Shown one piece after another: positions 42,521 through 61,955 of a DNA stretch of 64,000 bases. The stretch spans positions 33,189,735 through 33,253,734 of the forward strand of contig CM067315.1 of the NCBI GenBank assembly GCA_034231615.1, read 5' to 3'. Position 1 is the stretch's first letter, and every line of letters starts with the position of its first letter. The notes beneath the pieces were generated by a model. That model ran no database searches. It was not told the origin of the DNA and saw only the letters and a program-made list of their open reading frames with translations. The translations under genes and the position numbers were made by a program. The stretch comes from Meghimatium bilineatum. Its lineage: Eukaryota; Mollusca; Gastropoda; Stylommatophora; Philomycidae.

Positions 42521-43254
42521 TCGACGCTACATCGAGATAAAAATCTATGCTATTATGTTTACAATAGTGTGTTTCAACCGACTAAACTTTTATGGCACTG
42601 CCTGGTTATGCTTGATAAAAATTACACACCTTGCGACAGCTTAACAGTGACATACTTATCGAAGAGCGTGATTCTTTGACAGTAGCAGGTGCCGTTATAG
42701 TCCATTGCGCGTCACAGCGAGAGGTTACTACTATCTTTGTATTTGTCAGGTCCCATATATTTTGTGTCGCTAGTCAGTGACAAGCAGGGAATAGCCTTTT
42801 GCAATGACGCAGATTGTAGGTTATCGTAACCTGTTACTATCGAAAAATTGCGTCAAAGTATACCTACAATGTGAAATATTATCTGATTGTTAAAAAATCC
42901 AGGGGGTCTCAACGTTGGTCTTTTGGCCCCCTCCATCTAGTCGACAACAAAGACTTGCGGGAGAAGACCCACGGATAAAAGTTTTGAAATTGGGGACCAC
43001 AGATACATCCCGCCCGCGTGTTTCTGAGCCTGAAAGGGAAACAAATAATTACAGCACTGTTTACATTATGTGAAAGGGAAATACAGAATGGCAGCACTGT
43101 TACGTATCCCCAGCGGTTACTAGTAATTAATTATTACTTCCTATATGTAATGAGGTGGTTTCTTCAGATCTCTTTTCACACCCAGACGTTGTGGAATCAT
43201 ACTATTGCTCTCGTGCGGTCCCAGGGTTAGTCAAATCCCACAGATTACCCAAAT
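42521..43254. other. No gene recognised
   Basis: No repeat or coding signature that I can support. Confidence 0.45.
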
Positions 43255-43257
43255 CCC

Positions 43258-43362
43258 AAAAATATCTCCTCGTGGTAGCCTTATCTAATCCATATTCCCT
43301 AATTTGCCTCCTCGTGGTAGCCTTATCTAATCTCTATTCCCTAATTTACCTACTCGTGGTAG
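43258..43362. repeat. 48-bp tandem repeat, about 2 copies
   Basis: ctcctcgtggtagccttatc and taatctctattccctaattt recur; a stray copy of the second half occurs at 44650-44685. Confidence 0.85.
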
Positions 43363-43367
43363 ATTAT

Positions 43368-44110
43368 CTTCTTCTTCTTCAGCGTTCGCTCTCATGTAAC
43401 CACAACGAATTTATCGTGTGATTTCCGCCGGGGAGCGTGAAGTACGTTGTGCTGCAAGTTCCACAGTAGAACTGTGTTATTTGCACCTGGGTTCGCCACT
43501 CTGTGACCTGGACGTCCGAGGTTCAGCACATCCGTTTTCGTCGTCATTCCTTTATTTCAGGTTTGGTCCCTAGTCCGTGACAGCCTCTATCTCTCGCCGG
43601 GAACGCTGGTGTGTAGTGCCTCCTCGCCAAGACGCTTGTCGAGCGCGTCTATCTGGCACGAGGTGTTCCACCATCTTTGAACTCATCTCGTGCAGTTGGA
43701 CGTACTGTGCCTGTGCCCATCGGGTACTAAACCGTTTCTCATCCGCGAGCCTGGTTCCTTGTGAGGAAGAACTCGCCAGAAGAGATGGATCCTGACTCAT
43801 TCGCCCTCCTACCCGAGGCGTCGTTCACCGACATCGTGAACTCCTCGTCCAAGTTCGAGTCTCACACCACGCGTTTGAGAGCAAGGTGTTCTCGAGCTGA
43901 GCGACCTTGTCACAATAGCTCCTGAGCCTATCAGGTACTGAACCCTTTCTCTCTGCAAGTGTATTTCCGGTATCGAAAATCTTGACAGTAGAGTTGGGCC
44001 AGAACTGCCATCGTTGTCCCTTTTTTGCCTAAGCCCATCGGGTACGACACCTTTTCTCTTCGCGAGCATATTTTCGGTTTAGGAAGGCTCGACATTAGAG
44101 TTGGGTTAGG
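43368..44110 (-). repeat. Repeat family C, long copy
   Basis: The left edge cttcttcttcttcagcgttc is the inverse of the SINE/LINE tail. The body has gtgtgatttccgccgggg, ttatttgcacctgggttcg and catccgttttcgtcgtcatt. From 43710 an internal block recurs three times (atcgggtactaaaccgtttc, tatcaggtactgaacccttt, atcgggtacgacaccttttc). The opposite-strand copy is at 56165-56760 and a short one at 52410-52615. No coding capacity was recognised. Confidence 0.65.
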
Positions 44111-45020
44111 TCTTCTTGCTGTTCCGAACGCCCATGATTGGGTCTGGGTCTCTGCCTATAAGGAGTACAGGTAACTAGAACCTCGTCTCGAGCTAACAGA
44201 ACTTGTAGTTCCCCTTTCCTAGGAACTTTTCATTTTCTATTCGCATTTCGCGCTGTCCTCTGGCGCTGTTCTGCCCTTTCATTATGTCATTGTACTCATT
44301 ATGACATATATTTGTTTCTCGCCATGCATCAACCTTTATGTGCCTTTTACATTGACCGCCCCTCCAATGTTCTGACTGGACTGACTGGCGTCACAAAATG
44401 TCGACAGTGTCGCTGTATGTGGTGATGTTAATGGTGTCGGAGATATTGTCTGTCTCTTTTGCAGTCAAATCTCTTTCCATCTGCTACCTCCACATTCTCG
44501 GACACAATGCCCAAATGATTTGGCCAGAATCAGCTCGAGCTGCTTTTTTTCTGTTACCAGTGTGCACCACGAGGAGGTACATTTGGGATCTTGGTTATCT
44601 GCTAACCCTGGGTCCGCCTAGAGCAATGCGTTCCCTTTGCACCCCGTAGCTTTATCTAATCCGTATTCCCTAATTTGCCTCCTAGTTTTTGTAGTTCTTG
44701 CCCATTCTCTATCAAACGGACTGTATCATACAAACCCGTAGGTAATAGGGGAGAAGATTGGGAGTTCAATCCCCCTTTTACAAATCAGAATATGACTCTT
44801 AGTACTAGGAGCTAGGCCAGAGGGTGGGCCAAACCACGCCACCTATCGATCCCCCCCCCCCAAAAAAAAATCATCAAAAAAATCAAATCTTTCATTAGAA
44901 GGAATAATTAGCATGAAAAAGCATGACTTATTTTTTTAAAGATAACCCCCCCCCTCGTATGGGAAATGTAATATCTACGATCCTGGTATAATCTATATAT
45001 TTTGTAGATTGTTTATTATT
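44111..45020. other. No gene recognised
   Basis: Includes a tRNA B-box-like word gggagttcaatccccc near 44760 and a C-run/A-run near 44850. Confidence 0.45.
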
Positions 45021-45113
45021 TTTCCCCAGATCTTGAGTCCTGGCGTTTATTATTTTCCCCCAGATCTTGAGTTCTGGCGTTTATTATTTTCCCCAGATCT
45101 TGAGTCCTGGCAT
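45008..45113. repeat. 33-bp tandem repeat, 3 copies
   Basis: The unit is gtttattattttccccagat plus cttgagtcctggc. Confidence 0.92.
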
Positions 45114-45167
45114 TCCTTCTATATGTTAACAAATGTTCTCTGTGTAGATGTTAAATAGGCGGGGGTG

Positions 45168-45285
45168 ATAAAAATACATGAGGCTGACGGGAATTGAACT
45201 AGATCAGTTATAGCGGCACCGAATCGCCTTACAACTCGAATAAACGAGTTATTCCGCACTTGACTAACCATATCGTACAAAAAAA
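45168..45285 (-). repeat. tRNA-like sequence
   Basis: On the minus strand, tatggttagtcaagtgcgga (A-box-like) is followed by tctagttcaattcccgtcag (B-box-like). The spacing is longer than in a tRNA gene, so a tRNA-derived SINE is more likely. Confidence 0.45.
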
Positions 45286-45289
45286 ACCC

Positions 45290-45870
45290 AGAAGTTATGA
45301 AAATTAGTAAATCTGCAACACTAGTGGATATAACAATAGATAACACCAAAGTGAAACAAGCCAAAGAATTTAAATATCTAAGACGATTTTTTTCCCGAAA
45401 ATGGAAGACTAGACAGAGAAATAGAAACAATGTGCCAGAAAGCAAATACAGTGACCTAGAAACTTTCACCATTATTTCTTTACCCAAAGATCAAGATGGA
45501 AATCAAAATACAGACAATATCTATAATTGTTATACCAACACCCAGCTACCAATGTCAAACAGGGTCTTTAAATTCTTCGCAGCAGAGGAAAATCGTTACA
45601 TGTGAAATGGAGTGTACGAGAAAAGCTGCAATGGTTAATAAACTAGATAAAATAAGAAATTGAGAAATTAAGAAAAGTGTTGGTATAATATCATGTATTG
45701 AGCATATTGAAAGACAAGTAAAATGGTTCGGTCACCTTATGAGAATGAACCAAAACCAAATACCAATAATAACATATACAAAACAAAATACTATCAAACG
45801 CAAGCCCAAAGATAGATCAAGACAACGGTGTATAGAAAACATAAAGATAGCCTTGACCAACCATTGATTT
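45290..45870 (+). pseudogene. LINE RT 3' fragment
   Basis: The translation pieces are DNTKVKQAKEFKYLRRFFSR, then CIEHIERQVKWFGHLMRMNQ. Same layout as 30600-31280. Broken. Confidence 0.7.
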
Positions 45871-45880
45871 AATGCAACCA

Positions 45881-46060
45881 AGGCGACTCATCTGGCCTCG
45901 GAATGACAGATGAAGCTCCCACGCCTACACTTAACGGGACGTGTGAATACGATCAACCATCGTTTATATGGGCGACTCATCTGGCCTCGGAATGACAGAT
46001 GAAGCTCACACGCCTACACTTAACGGGACATGTGAATACGATCAACCATCGTTTATATGG
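45881..46060. repeat. 89-bp direct repeat, 2 copies
   Basis: The unit starts ggcgactcatctggcctcgg and ends aaccatcgtttatatgg. The copies differ at two or three bases. Confidence 0.95.
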
Positions 46061-46133
46061 GGACCGACAATAGACTATAGACTAACCATATACTTCAACC
46101 CTCCACACACACAAAAAAAGAAAAAAAAGAAAT

Positions 46134-46500
46134 GATGCGATTTTGTTAGACCATACACATTACGTACTCAAGTCACTGAGAACGGATCAATTGACGAAAA
46201 GATTATTATAACAACAAGGAACATCTTGTACAATTGATGCAGTATCATCAGGATCATAAATTCCTACTTGAATTTACTTGTATATGGCATGTGAAACAAC
46301 ATTGTCCTGTCTCTATGTTATTCATGCTTACAAGTAGGCCTATTGGTCCTTGTAGTACGAATACGAATGCTCTATGTTTGTGGTCTGAGGATAATTCAAC
46401 ACTCGTACGGGATGTTCGTTGTTGTAATAGTTCTTGTCTCGATTGGTCCGTTCTCAGTGATTTGAGTACATAGTTTGAAAGTCTTGACAAAATCGCATCT
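46134..46500. mobile_element. MITE with about 90-bp terminal inverted repeats
   Basis: The left arm gatgcgattttgttagacca, tacgtactcaagtcactgag and aacggatcaattgacgaaaa is mirrored on the right by ggtccgttctcagtgatttg, agtacatagtttgaaagtct and tgacaaaatcgcatc. The 180-base centre has no coding signal. Target duplications were not clear. Confidence 0.85.
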
Positions 46501-46504
46501 TTTT

Positions 46505-47896
46505 TTGAAGATAATAGTCAAGATTATGGCATTAAGGTTATCACCAAAATGTTAAATGCTATCTGCAACAGTGGCTATATTCCATCGGGTTTGATACAAT
46601 CAATTTTCATAGCTCTACCAAAGAAACCTGGTGCAGTAGATTGTGAAGACCACAGAACAATTAGTCTTATGAGTCAGATGACCAAGATTCTACTGCGCAT
46701 AATAATGAGGCATATAAGAGAAAAAATAAAACCAGAGATAGCAGACGAACAATGCGGATTTGTAGAAGGAAAAGGCAGAAGAAATGCCCTATATATAGTA
46801 AGAAGATTAATGGAGAGGGCCATAGAAGTACAACAAGACCTTTATATGTGCTTCATAGATTACAGCACAACATTTGACAAGGTGAAGCATTCAGAGATTA
46901 TAAAACTACTAGAAAATCTTGATGGGAAATATCTAAGAATAGTAAGAAATATGTATTGGAAACAAACGGCTGCGATGAGAGTTCACAACAATATAAGTGG
47001 AGTTCAACAGATAGAAATGTGTGTCAGGAAAGGTTGTATAATGTCACCGGACCTTTTCTCCCTGTATACAGAATACATTAAGCGAAATATAGAAGTTATG
47101 CCTGGAATAAAGTGAGAGGATGCAATATAAATAACTTGAGATATGCTGATGACACAGTACTGATCGCAGGAAGCGAACATGAACTGCAAGCCCTATTAGA
47201 TAAAGTAGTGAAGGAAAGTGAAAACAAAGACCTCAGTTTAAACAAGAAGAAAACAGAAATAATGGTTGTATCGAAGAGAGATACACCACCGAGATGCAAC
47301 ATAATAATTAATGACACAAACTTAGCACAAGTTGAAAAAAGTGAAACATCTTGGCACCCTGTTAACATCAGAAGGTAGATGCTCAAGTGAGATAAAGAGC
47401 CGAGCAGCACAAGCCAAATCAGCATTCCAAAAAAATTAGAACCATTTTGTGCAATGGAAGAATATCAATGCAGATCCGAATTCTAGTGCTGAGATGCTAT
47501 GTCGAACCAATTCTTTTTTATGGATGTGAAGCATGGACTGTAAACAAAAAAATTCAAAGCGAATTAAAGGCTACAGAAATGTGGTTTCTGAGAAGAATGA
47601 TGAAAATACAATGGACAGCCAAGAAAACTAATGCAGAGGTTCTCATTGATGCTGGCGTAAAAAGATCAATCATGTCAAATATTAGGGGCAGACAGTCAAG
47701 GTTTCTAGGATATGTGCTGAGAAGAACACAGCTTGAACATTTAATAACTGCTGGAAAGATCAAGGGGAGAAGAGATAGGGGACGACAAAGAGAAAAGTTA
47801 CTAGATGGACTTGTATTGTGGCATGGTAGAAGTTTACCAACCGAGCTTATTGACAACACAAGAGACAGAGAGTCGTGGAGAAACATGATCGTCTAA
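46505..47896 (+). pseudogene. LINE reverse transcriptase, nearly whole domain, frameshifted
   Basis: Part 1 (46549-47115) encodes LPKKPGAVDCEDHRTISLMS, ADEQCGFVEGKG, YMCFIDYSTTFDKVKHSEII and a region ending CIMSPDLFSLYTEYI. After a frameshift, part 2 (47112-47378) has LRYADDTVLIAGSEHELQAL (catalytic YADD) and SLNKKKTEIMVVSK. A third frame (47447-47896) carries YGCEAWTVNKKIQSELKATE, MWFLRRMMKIQW and the C-terminal GRRDRGRQREKLLDGL. Two frameshifts kill it, and no 5' endonuclease part was found. Related pieces lie at 22480-23065 and 59585-60010. Confidence 0.9.
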
Positions 47897-47989
47897 GTCA
47901 TTCGGCATGGCACTTGATTGATTGATAATTAAGTGACAGAATCAGAAATGAAAACATCGGATGACTAACAACAATGCCAATAATTAATA

Positions 47990-48150
47990 ATAATGTCAAT
48001 CCTAAATTAATCAGAAGAGAACAGAGAACAGATTAAGTGGTTTTCCCATGCTTACAGACTACCACCAGATAGTGCTCCTCAAAAAGCAGTACTATACAGA
48101 CACAATATATGGCAATTGTGCATCTGGAGTGTTCAAAAAGCAATGGCTCA
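47990..48150 (+). pseudogene. LINE C-terminal scrap
   Basis: The translation hints at REQIKWFSHAYRLPPDSAPQ, like the IKWFxH motif of other fragments here. Very short. Confidence 0.5.
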
Positions 48151-49655
48151 CCACTGACTATACGCATGTGGTTGCGTCTGTGGGTCTCACCAATGGCCCA
48201 CTAGGTATACCACCCATGCAACAGAAAACCTTAGTGGATGACATGCCGTTATATTGAGGTTATCTTCTTAGAGAAGCTTCATGGTACGTCATCTATACAA
48301 TTGTGCATTTATTTTGTTGTTGAAATGTGTTTCATGTTTACCTGAATATATATGTATGCTCCCTCTGTGGTTGGGAGGGAGCCAGAGATGTACTGTGCAG
48401 CACTGGGGAGGAGGAAACTGACAGCACTGTTTTTTCCTATGGATGAAACCCATCATAGAGGCACAGTGACTCAGGACGTGACAATCCTTTTGACTTCAAC
48501 AATTGGTTGCATGGCTGGAGCAATAGAGAAGTTCGGCATAACCAGTAGTCAATTGGTGGCGGGGAATGAGCACAGTGAACCCTATCTTGGCTACAGTGGC
48601 TAGGAGCAGTGCATAGGTTGAAACCTACCTTCCTGGAGGTGTGATAGTTATTCTCTGGATCTGTTCCGGGGTGGGCCGAAAATGAACAGACTTCCCAGCA
48701 ATATAATGCCATTTAATCGCATTAGGTCAAAGGGCATGAGCCCATGGACTGCTGGATCAGCAACCAACCAACCAAACAACCAACCAACCAACCACTGACT
48801 ATTTATATTGCATAGAAAATCACTACAGCCAAAAAATGCTGGGTTGATGACTACATCATGAATAAGATACGCTACCAACACAGACACAATGGAAACAAAC
48901 CAAGCAGGCAATGCAAAAGATGAATTACAGAAATAAGAAACTAGGAAAACAAAAATATATGAAACACACAAAATGGCCCCCTGTAGAGAACTCTTCTACC
49001 ATCGACGCTGCTATACTAGACCATATTCACATATTCTAGCATAAGTTTGAAACAGGGTAATGAAGCGTTGGTAGTCACTGGAAACACACATAAGTACATA
49101 TTAACGATATGATCGTATAAGAGCTGGTCTAGTTCTGTAGTTGTTCGTTAAAATCCAATGTAACACATTTATAAACTAGCGCACGACAACTGGAATTTCA
49201 AGATAAGAAATCGTTAGCTATCCATTTCGTGAGGGGACATTACTTCAATTGGTATCGCTTCGTTGATTTCAATTTAAGACATATAGAAGACTTGTACACA
49301 TGTGTTAACGTTTGGTGCCGTTATGTTCAATAGATATAGCACACTTGCACGGAAAATTTAGGTCAGGAAATGTGTTTGTTGGATTTTGTACAAGGTTCGG
49401 ATTTGCTTGCAAGTATAAGTTTATTGTGTTATATATATATATATAATTTGTGTCATATATTGGAAAGTGCAAACGAGTATGTTATCTTTTTATTTGAGGT
49501 TGGTAAATAACTTACAAATAACACGTCGAGTAAATAACACACGACACTCAGCAAGATCTAAGAGTAATAAACGTTGCACAGAAACATATATGGAGAGTTA
49601 TTACTAAGTAGGCGATCACAATAACTTGGGATACATAATCACAAATGATACTATA
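48151..49655. other. No gene; dispersed repeat scraps
   Basis: (CCAA)n at 48765-48795. A stretch at 48805-48875 (agaaaatcactacagcc, gactacatcatgaataagat) resembles 58960-59010, so it belongs to an unclassified dispersed repeat. The rest shows nothing. Confidence 0.45.
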
Positions 49656-49990
49656 TACTACAGGAAAACGGTATTCTAAAGATGCACATTGAGTGGAAGA
49701 GAGACTACAGGAAAACGGTGTTCTAAAGATAAACATTGAGTGGAAGAGAGACTACAGGAAAACGGTGTTCTAAAGATAAACATTGAGTAGAAGAGAGACT
49801 ACAGAAAAACGGTGTTCTAAAGATAAACATTGAGTAGAAGAGAGACTACAGTAAAACGGAATTCTGAAGATAAACATTGAGTGGATGAGAGACTACAGAA
49901 ATACGGTATTCTAAAGATAAACATTGAGTGAAAGAGAGACTGCATACTAAAGCAGTATTCAACAGATAAACATTGAGTGGAACGTAATAA
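49656..49990. repeat. 47-bp minisatellite, 7 copies
   Basis: The unit starts gactacaggaaaacggtgtt and contains ctaaagataaacattgagtg plus gaagaga. It runs directly into a LINE fragment. Confidence 0.95.
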
Positions 49991-50002
49991 TGCAATAAAA
50001 CA

Positions 50003-50265
50003 GAATTCGCAGTCACATGTATACAAAGTTCAAGATTTACAACACGACCATGTGTACATGTGGGCAGGCAGTACAGAATTCCAAACATATACTTCAAGAG
50101 TGTTCTGAGCATGAAACGCTGAGGCAGATATATTGGCCAGAGGAAACAACACTTCAATCACAGCTCTATGGGCCACTGTATGAACTACAAAAGACAGTGA
50201 GTTTTATTCAGGAGACAGAATTACAGATATAGACATGTTTCAAGTAAACGAAAGAAGAAGAATGC
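50003..50265 (+). pseudogene. LINE 3' end fragment
   Basis: IRSHMYTKFKIYNTTMCTCG, NSKHILQECSEHETLRQIYW and a tail aaacgaaagaagaagaa. About 90 percent alike by eye to the end of 20350-20635, so both derive from one recent subfamily. Confidence 0.85.
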
Positions 50266-50463
50266 TTTAGAAAAGAGTTGCAATATTGATATTTTTTTTT
50301 CATTTTCAAAGAAAAAGGGGCATGATTGTTGATCTGAATTGTATTTTATTTCTCAGACTAACAATCAAACGAAACACCAAGGTTCACTTCGAGGCTTCAA
50401 ACGACTGATATCAAATCACAGATTGCAACCACATCACACAATAATTACACAATATCAGCTGTA

Positions 50464-58341
<7,878 letters not shown>

Positions 58342-58775
58342 GTAAGACTACGGTACTTTGGACTAAAAGAATATCAAAACGGTAAAATGTGCCCGATACG
58401 GTTTCCGTAAAAAATGTGATCAATTATATTAAGATAATTTTTAAAATTTTTAATATCAGAGCATAGCTCATAGTAGTTTTCATGCAGACATGGCCACAGT
58501 TAGGAAGCCCCTTTAGCACAGCTGTTAGTGTAATGATTTCTTAGCTATGAAGTATATAACAACGGTTCCCAACGTAAGGGGAACATACGTTCGTATTTAA
58601 CCAGTAAATTTCAATTTGTGCAGTAAAATGTGTGTTTGTACGGCTTTTTCCAAATTCTTTAAGAGACAGAGGATGTTGGAGGTCCTCTGAAGCCAACCAA
58701 CGTTGTCAAGACAACACCTGATGATGATGAGCCATAGTTATGTTTAAATCGATTCCTTCGTCAATACAGTCATAT
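58342..58775. other. No further exon found
   Basis: I searched for a phase-compatible exon after 58341 and found none that I can support up to the window end. Confidence 0.4.
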
Positions 58776-58779
58776 GGAC

Positions 58780-58922
58780 TCATTGGAAATCATCCTTCGT
58801 AAGTGATGCTATTTGATTTACCCCATAATTTTCATTGGCTGTCGACACAAAATATGCTTACAGTAACCAAAGAAAACAACGTGAAAGCTAAATAACGTGA
58901 CTTAGAAGAATTCATTTATATT
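58780..58922. repeat. Foldback MITE family F
   Basis: Left arm ggaaatcatccttcgtaagt, tgatgctatttgatttaccc, cataattttcattggctgtc; right arm aaccaaagaaaacaacgtga and ataacgtgacttagaagaat. Confidence 0.7.
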
Positions 58923-58934
58923 TAACGTATACAG

Positions 58935-59300
58935 AACGTACCTCGTATTTATATTTCCTAGAAAATCACTACAAAGAAAAAAGTTTGATGGCTACATCGT
59001 GAATAGGATACGATACCAATTTTTTAGAAGAATCATCCCAAATAAGTCAACTTGTCTGTATAACCTACAGGAGACTCGGTTTAAACTAGTGAATCCCAAA
59101 CTTGTTATCCGTAGATCCCTTGCCAATATTGTTTCGTTTTCTATAAGCCAACTAATAGGCCCTATTGAATTTTCTCTAAACATATTAACTTTATCTCGTA
59201 CACCCCCAATTTTTATTTTCGCTGACATGGACCCCCATCAAATTGAAATCGACCCTAGTGGTCCATATATACCACTTTGGGAAAATATGATTTAAGCACT
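58935..59300. repeat. Unclassified dispersed repeat
   Basis: Its start (agaaaatcactacaaagaaa, ggctacatcgtgaataggat) also occurs near 48805-48875. A 98-codon frame within it has no family signature. Confidence 0.45.
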
Positions 59301-59344
59301 GAAATATAACTTTCTCAGTGTCGTCTTGTGTGACCATTTACATT

Positions 59345-59568
59345 GTTACCATAACCATCCGTTTCTTTTAATTGACGAACTAAAAAGTACTTTTTATGGT
59401 GAGGTACGCTCCTTTCAACCTTGGACGTTAATCCAATTTGGTTATATCATAACTTTTAACTATAAAAATAGTAAAGGACGTGGTTATAGTAATCCAGTCA
59501 CCAGGACTTGTGGTCATATCCTTCAATTTAATAATAGTCTGACGTCCATTTCTATCTTTTGGAATTCT
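59345..59568. repeat. Dispersed duplicate, copy 2
   Basis: Same as 57740-57965, in the same orientation, about 1.6 kb apart. Roughly 90 percent identical by eye. Confidence 0.9.
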
Positions 59569-59584
59569 ACATTGCTGTCAATCT

Positions 59585-60010
59585 TCATAGCGGCTTCCTA
59601 TGCATATTCCAATACATATTTCTTACTATCTTTAGAACTTTCCCAGCAACACTTGGTTTTTCTAACAGTTTTATCATTTCTGAATGCTTGACCTTGTCGA
59701 GTGCTTTACTATAACCTGTGAAGCACAAGTACTGGTCATTTTGTACTTCTATTGCTCTCTCTCTCTCTCTCTCTCTCTCAATTAATTTCCCCCCACAAAC
59801 CCATATTGCTCTTTTGCGATTTCTTGTTTTATATTTTCTATTATTCGTCTCATTATTACACAAGCTAGGATACTGGTTATCTAGACTGTTAGGTGGTCTT
59901 CACATTCTACTGCACCAGGTTTCTTTGGTGAGGCTATGCTGATTGATTGCGCCCGTGTGTTGCCGAGTGTCAACTGGACTGTTCAGTAGTCTTCACATTC
60001 TACTGCACCA
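59585..60010 (-). pseudogene. LINE RT fragment interrupted by a (GA)n tract
   Basis: The minus-strand translation gives YLCFTGYSKALDKVKHSEMI and KVLKIVRNMYWN near 59600-59740, and the inverse of ccaaagaaacctggtgcagt at 59915 matches the KKPGAV block of 46549-47115. A TC/GA microsatellite lies at 59756-59778. Confidence 0.8.
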
Positions 60011-60055
60011 GGTTTCTTTGGTGAGACTATGAAGATTGACTGCGCCCGTTTGTTG
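59884..60055. repeat. About 87-bp direct duplication
   Basis: ctgttaggtggtcttcacat and what follows recurs as ctgttcagtagtcttcacat. Each copy ends with gcgcccgtgtgttgc-type SINE-A 5' bases. The unit therefore spans a LINE/SINE-A junction. Confidence 0.8.
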
Positions 60056-60315
60056 CGGAGGCCCGTAAGTTGAGCAAAGAATACCAACACAGTTTACCTT
60101 CCATGCATATTTTAAGAGGCGACGAAGGAGGTTATGGCGTGGAGGTTTCTGTTTCTTCTCACAGAGGGCCAAAGTAACTCAGAAACCATGTAAAAGTCGG
60201 ATGTATCAGGCCGAAATGAGCAGATATCGCAGAAAAGCTATAACGCATTTCGTCTCCGGACTATATCCTGCTAATTTGGGGGAGTTTGAGAAGGAAGAAG
60301 AAGAAGAAGAAGATT
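60040..60315 (+). repeat. SINE-A copy
   Basis: tgcgcccgtttgttgcggag, gcatattttaagaggcgacg, tcaggccgaaatgagcagat; tail gagaaggaagaagaagaaga. Confidence 0.85.
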
Positions 60316-60859
60316 GCAATAAATCAGATAGATCATAGTCAATGTTATTGATGTCGTTTAGCAGTTTGGTAATTAGTTCTATTACATAATCTTTCAACTC
60401 TTCCTGTGTTATCGTATCTGGACGATGGACTTATCTCGGACATGTACTTATAAAGAATGAAAACCACGGACGCCACTACAATCATTACAATGGGTACGAG
60501 ATAGCAGAAGTTTCGCATGTCAAGCATTAAAGAGGAGATAACTAGGTGTCTCAACAACATGCAAGATTACACAGAGTATCACCTCAAACTGGAGAGGACT
60601 TGTTACTTCCTTATGTACCGTATTTGGCGCTGAAGGAACATAGATAGATAGATTGATTAATAGATATGTAGATAGACAGATATATACATAGCTATAATAT
60701 TATCTGGTCTATGAGATGTATAGTATATCAATCGTTGTATAACTTCTTTCACCTCTGCAGTAAGTGTACGGTGGTCTTCGTTATTGCAATGCTCGTCTGT
60801 TTCATTTCTGATATCTTTGTAAAGTTCTTTAAGATATTCTTCCCTTCTGTGCAGGATTT
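60316..60859. other. No gene recognised
   Basis: A short GATA-like stretch near 60645 and possible LINE tail words near 60420-60450. Nothing firm. Confidence 0.4.
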
Positions 60860-60871
60860 ATTTTCACCTAT
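60860..60871 (+). repeat. Target-site duplication, left
   Basis: ttttcacctatt, with one mismatch to ttttctcctatt at 61155-61166. Confidence 0.75.
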
Positions 60872-61154
60872 TCTTCTTATTCTTCTGCGTTCGCTCTCAA
60901 ACTCCTGCAGATTAGCAGGGTGTAGTCCGGAGAACGAAATGCGTTGTGTCATGGTTTACAGCATTGCTGCGATATCTGTGCCTTTCGGCCGGACACATCC
61001 GACTTCTGCATGGTTTTGGGTCACTGACCCTATATGGGATGGGACAGCCAACTCCATCCCATAACCTCCTTAGTCGCCTTTTACGACATGCGTGGAAGGT
61101 AAATAGTGTTGCTATTCTTTGCTCCCCTTTCGAAGCCCCGGCTTCACACGGGCG
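60872..61154 (-). repeat. SINE-A, full-length copy
   Basis: Reverse orientation, 283 bp, from cttcttattcttctgcgttc to cggcttcacacgggcg. Very close to the reference copy at 16571-16850 and flanked by a 12-bp near-perfect duplication. Confidence 0.92.
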
Positions 61155-61166
61155 TTTTCTCCTATT
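61155..61166 (+). repeat. Target-site duplication, right
   Basis: ttttctcctatt, partner of 60860-60871. Confidence 0.75.
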
Positions 61167-61465
61167 AACTTAAATCGTATTCTGACTTCGGGTACAGATT
61201 CTTGTGAATTTTCCCTCTGCCTGTTTATCCATTTATTTATGTGCATCTCTTGTTTTTCCAGGAGGATATTTTTCTATTTCACGCCATTTTGCATTTCGTT
61301 ATAACCGTGTTAGGGTTTATGTTTAATTTCTCTATTTATCTTGCAGAATTTTGTAATGTTAGTCTTATTGTTTATTCTTTACTCGATCAACTTTTAAGAA
61401 ATATCAACCAAGTATTATTTAGCTGTAGCATTGTCAGTTTTCTTGATTCAGAATTTTGCCATCGC
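61167..61465. other. No gene recognised
   Basis: AT-rich, no signature. Confidence 0.4.
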
Positions 61466-61467
61466 TT

Positions 61468-61550
61468 TCTGAGCACCTACGACGGGGTTTGAACTCGGTA
61501 CCTTGACCTTCACAGATGCACCATTTTTCCCTCCGCGTAAGAGTCGGATA
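61468..61550 (-). repeat. tRNA-like sequence
   Basis: On the minus strand, taccgagttcaaaccccgtc has a B-box-like word (GAGTTCAAACC) with a plausible A-box region about 30 bases before it. A tRNA-derived SINE remnant is the likely meaning. Confidence 0.45.
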
Positions 61551-61734
61551 ATAAACATTTCGATACAATTAACTATTCAAAATTGTCAGTTACCATTTGT
61601 ACCACCTGTTCAATGACAACGAAACAAAATAACAAATGATATTAAAATAACACTATCTTGGTCAATTTTATTTACAGAGAAGCGGTCTAGTCTATCTATG
61701 TTGATGCTGGTACAGAATGGGATACCTAGACAGC

Positions 61735-61950
61735 AAACTCAATTGTCTATACTACTACAATGCTAGCATTATTAACTTTCCAAGAGTGGCAACCTTGTTT
61801 GAGACTCACTACATACATTTTTATTAATATCAAATATTCCGGTCTATATTTCGTCTATTTTCTGCATACTACCACAATACTAAGTTATTAAATGTCCAAG
61901 AGTGGTAAGCCTGTTTGATGCTCAGTACAGATATTTTATTAATATGAAAT
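61735..61950. repeat. About 115-bp tandem duplication, diverged
   Basis: ccaagagtggcaaccttgtt, gagactcactacatac recur as ccaagagtggtaagcctgtt, gatgctcagtacagat. Confidence 0.8.
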
Positions 61951-61955
61951 ATTCT

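Noticed and set aside
59000..59295. 98-codon ORF as an exon of the adaptor-like gene
   Set aside because: No acceptor in the right phase, and its start is shared with a dispersed repeat near 48.8 kb.
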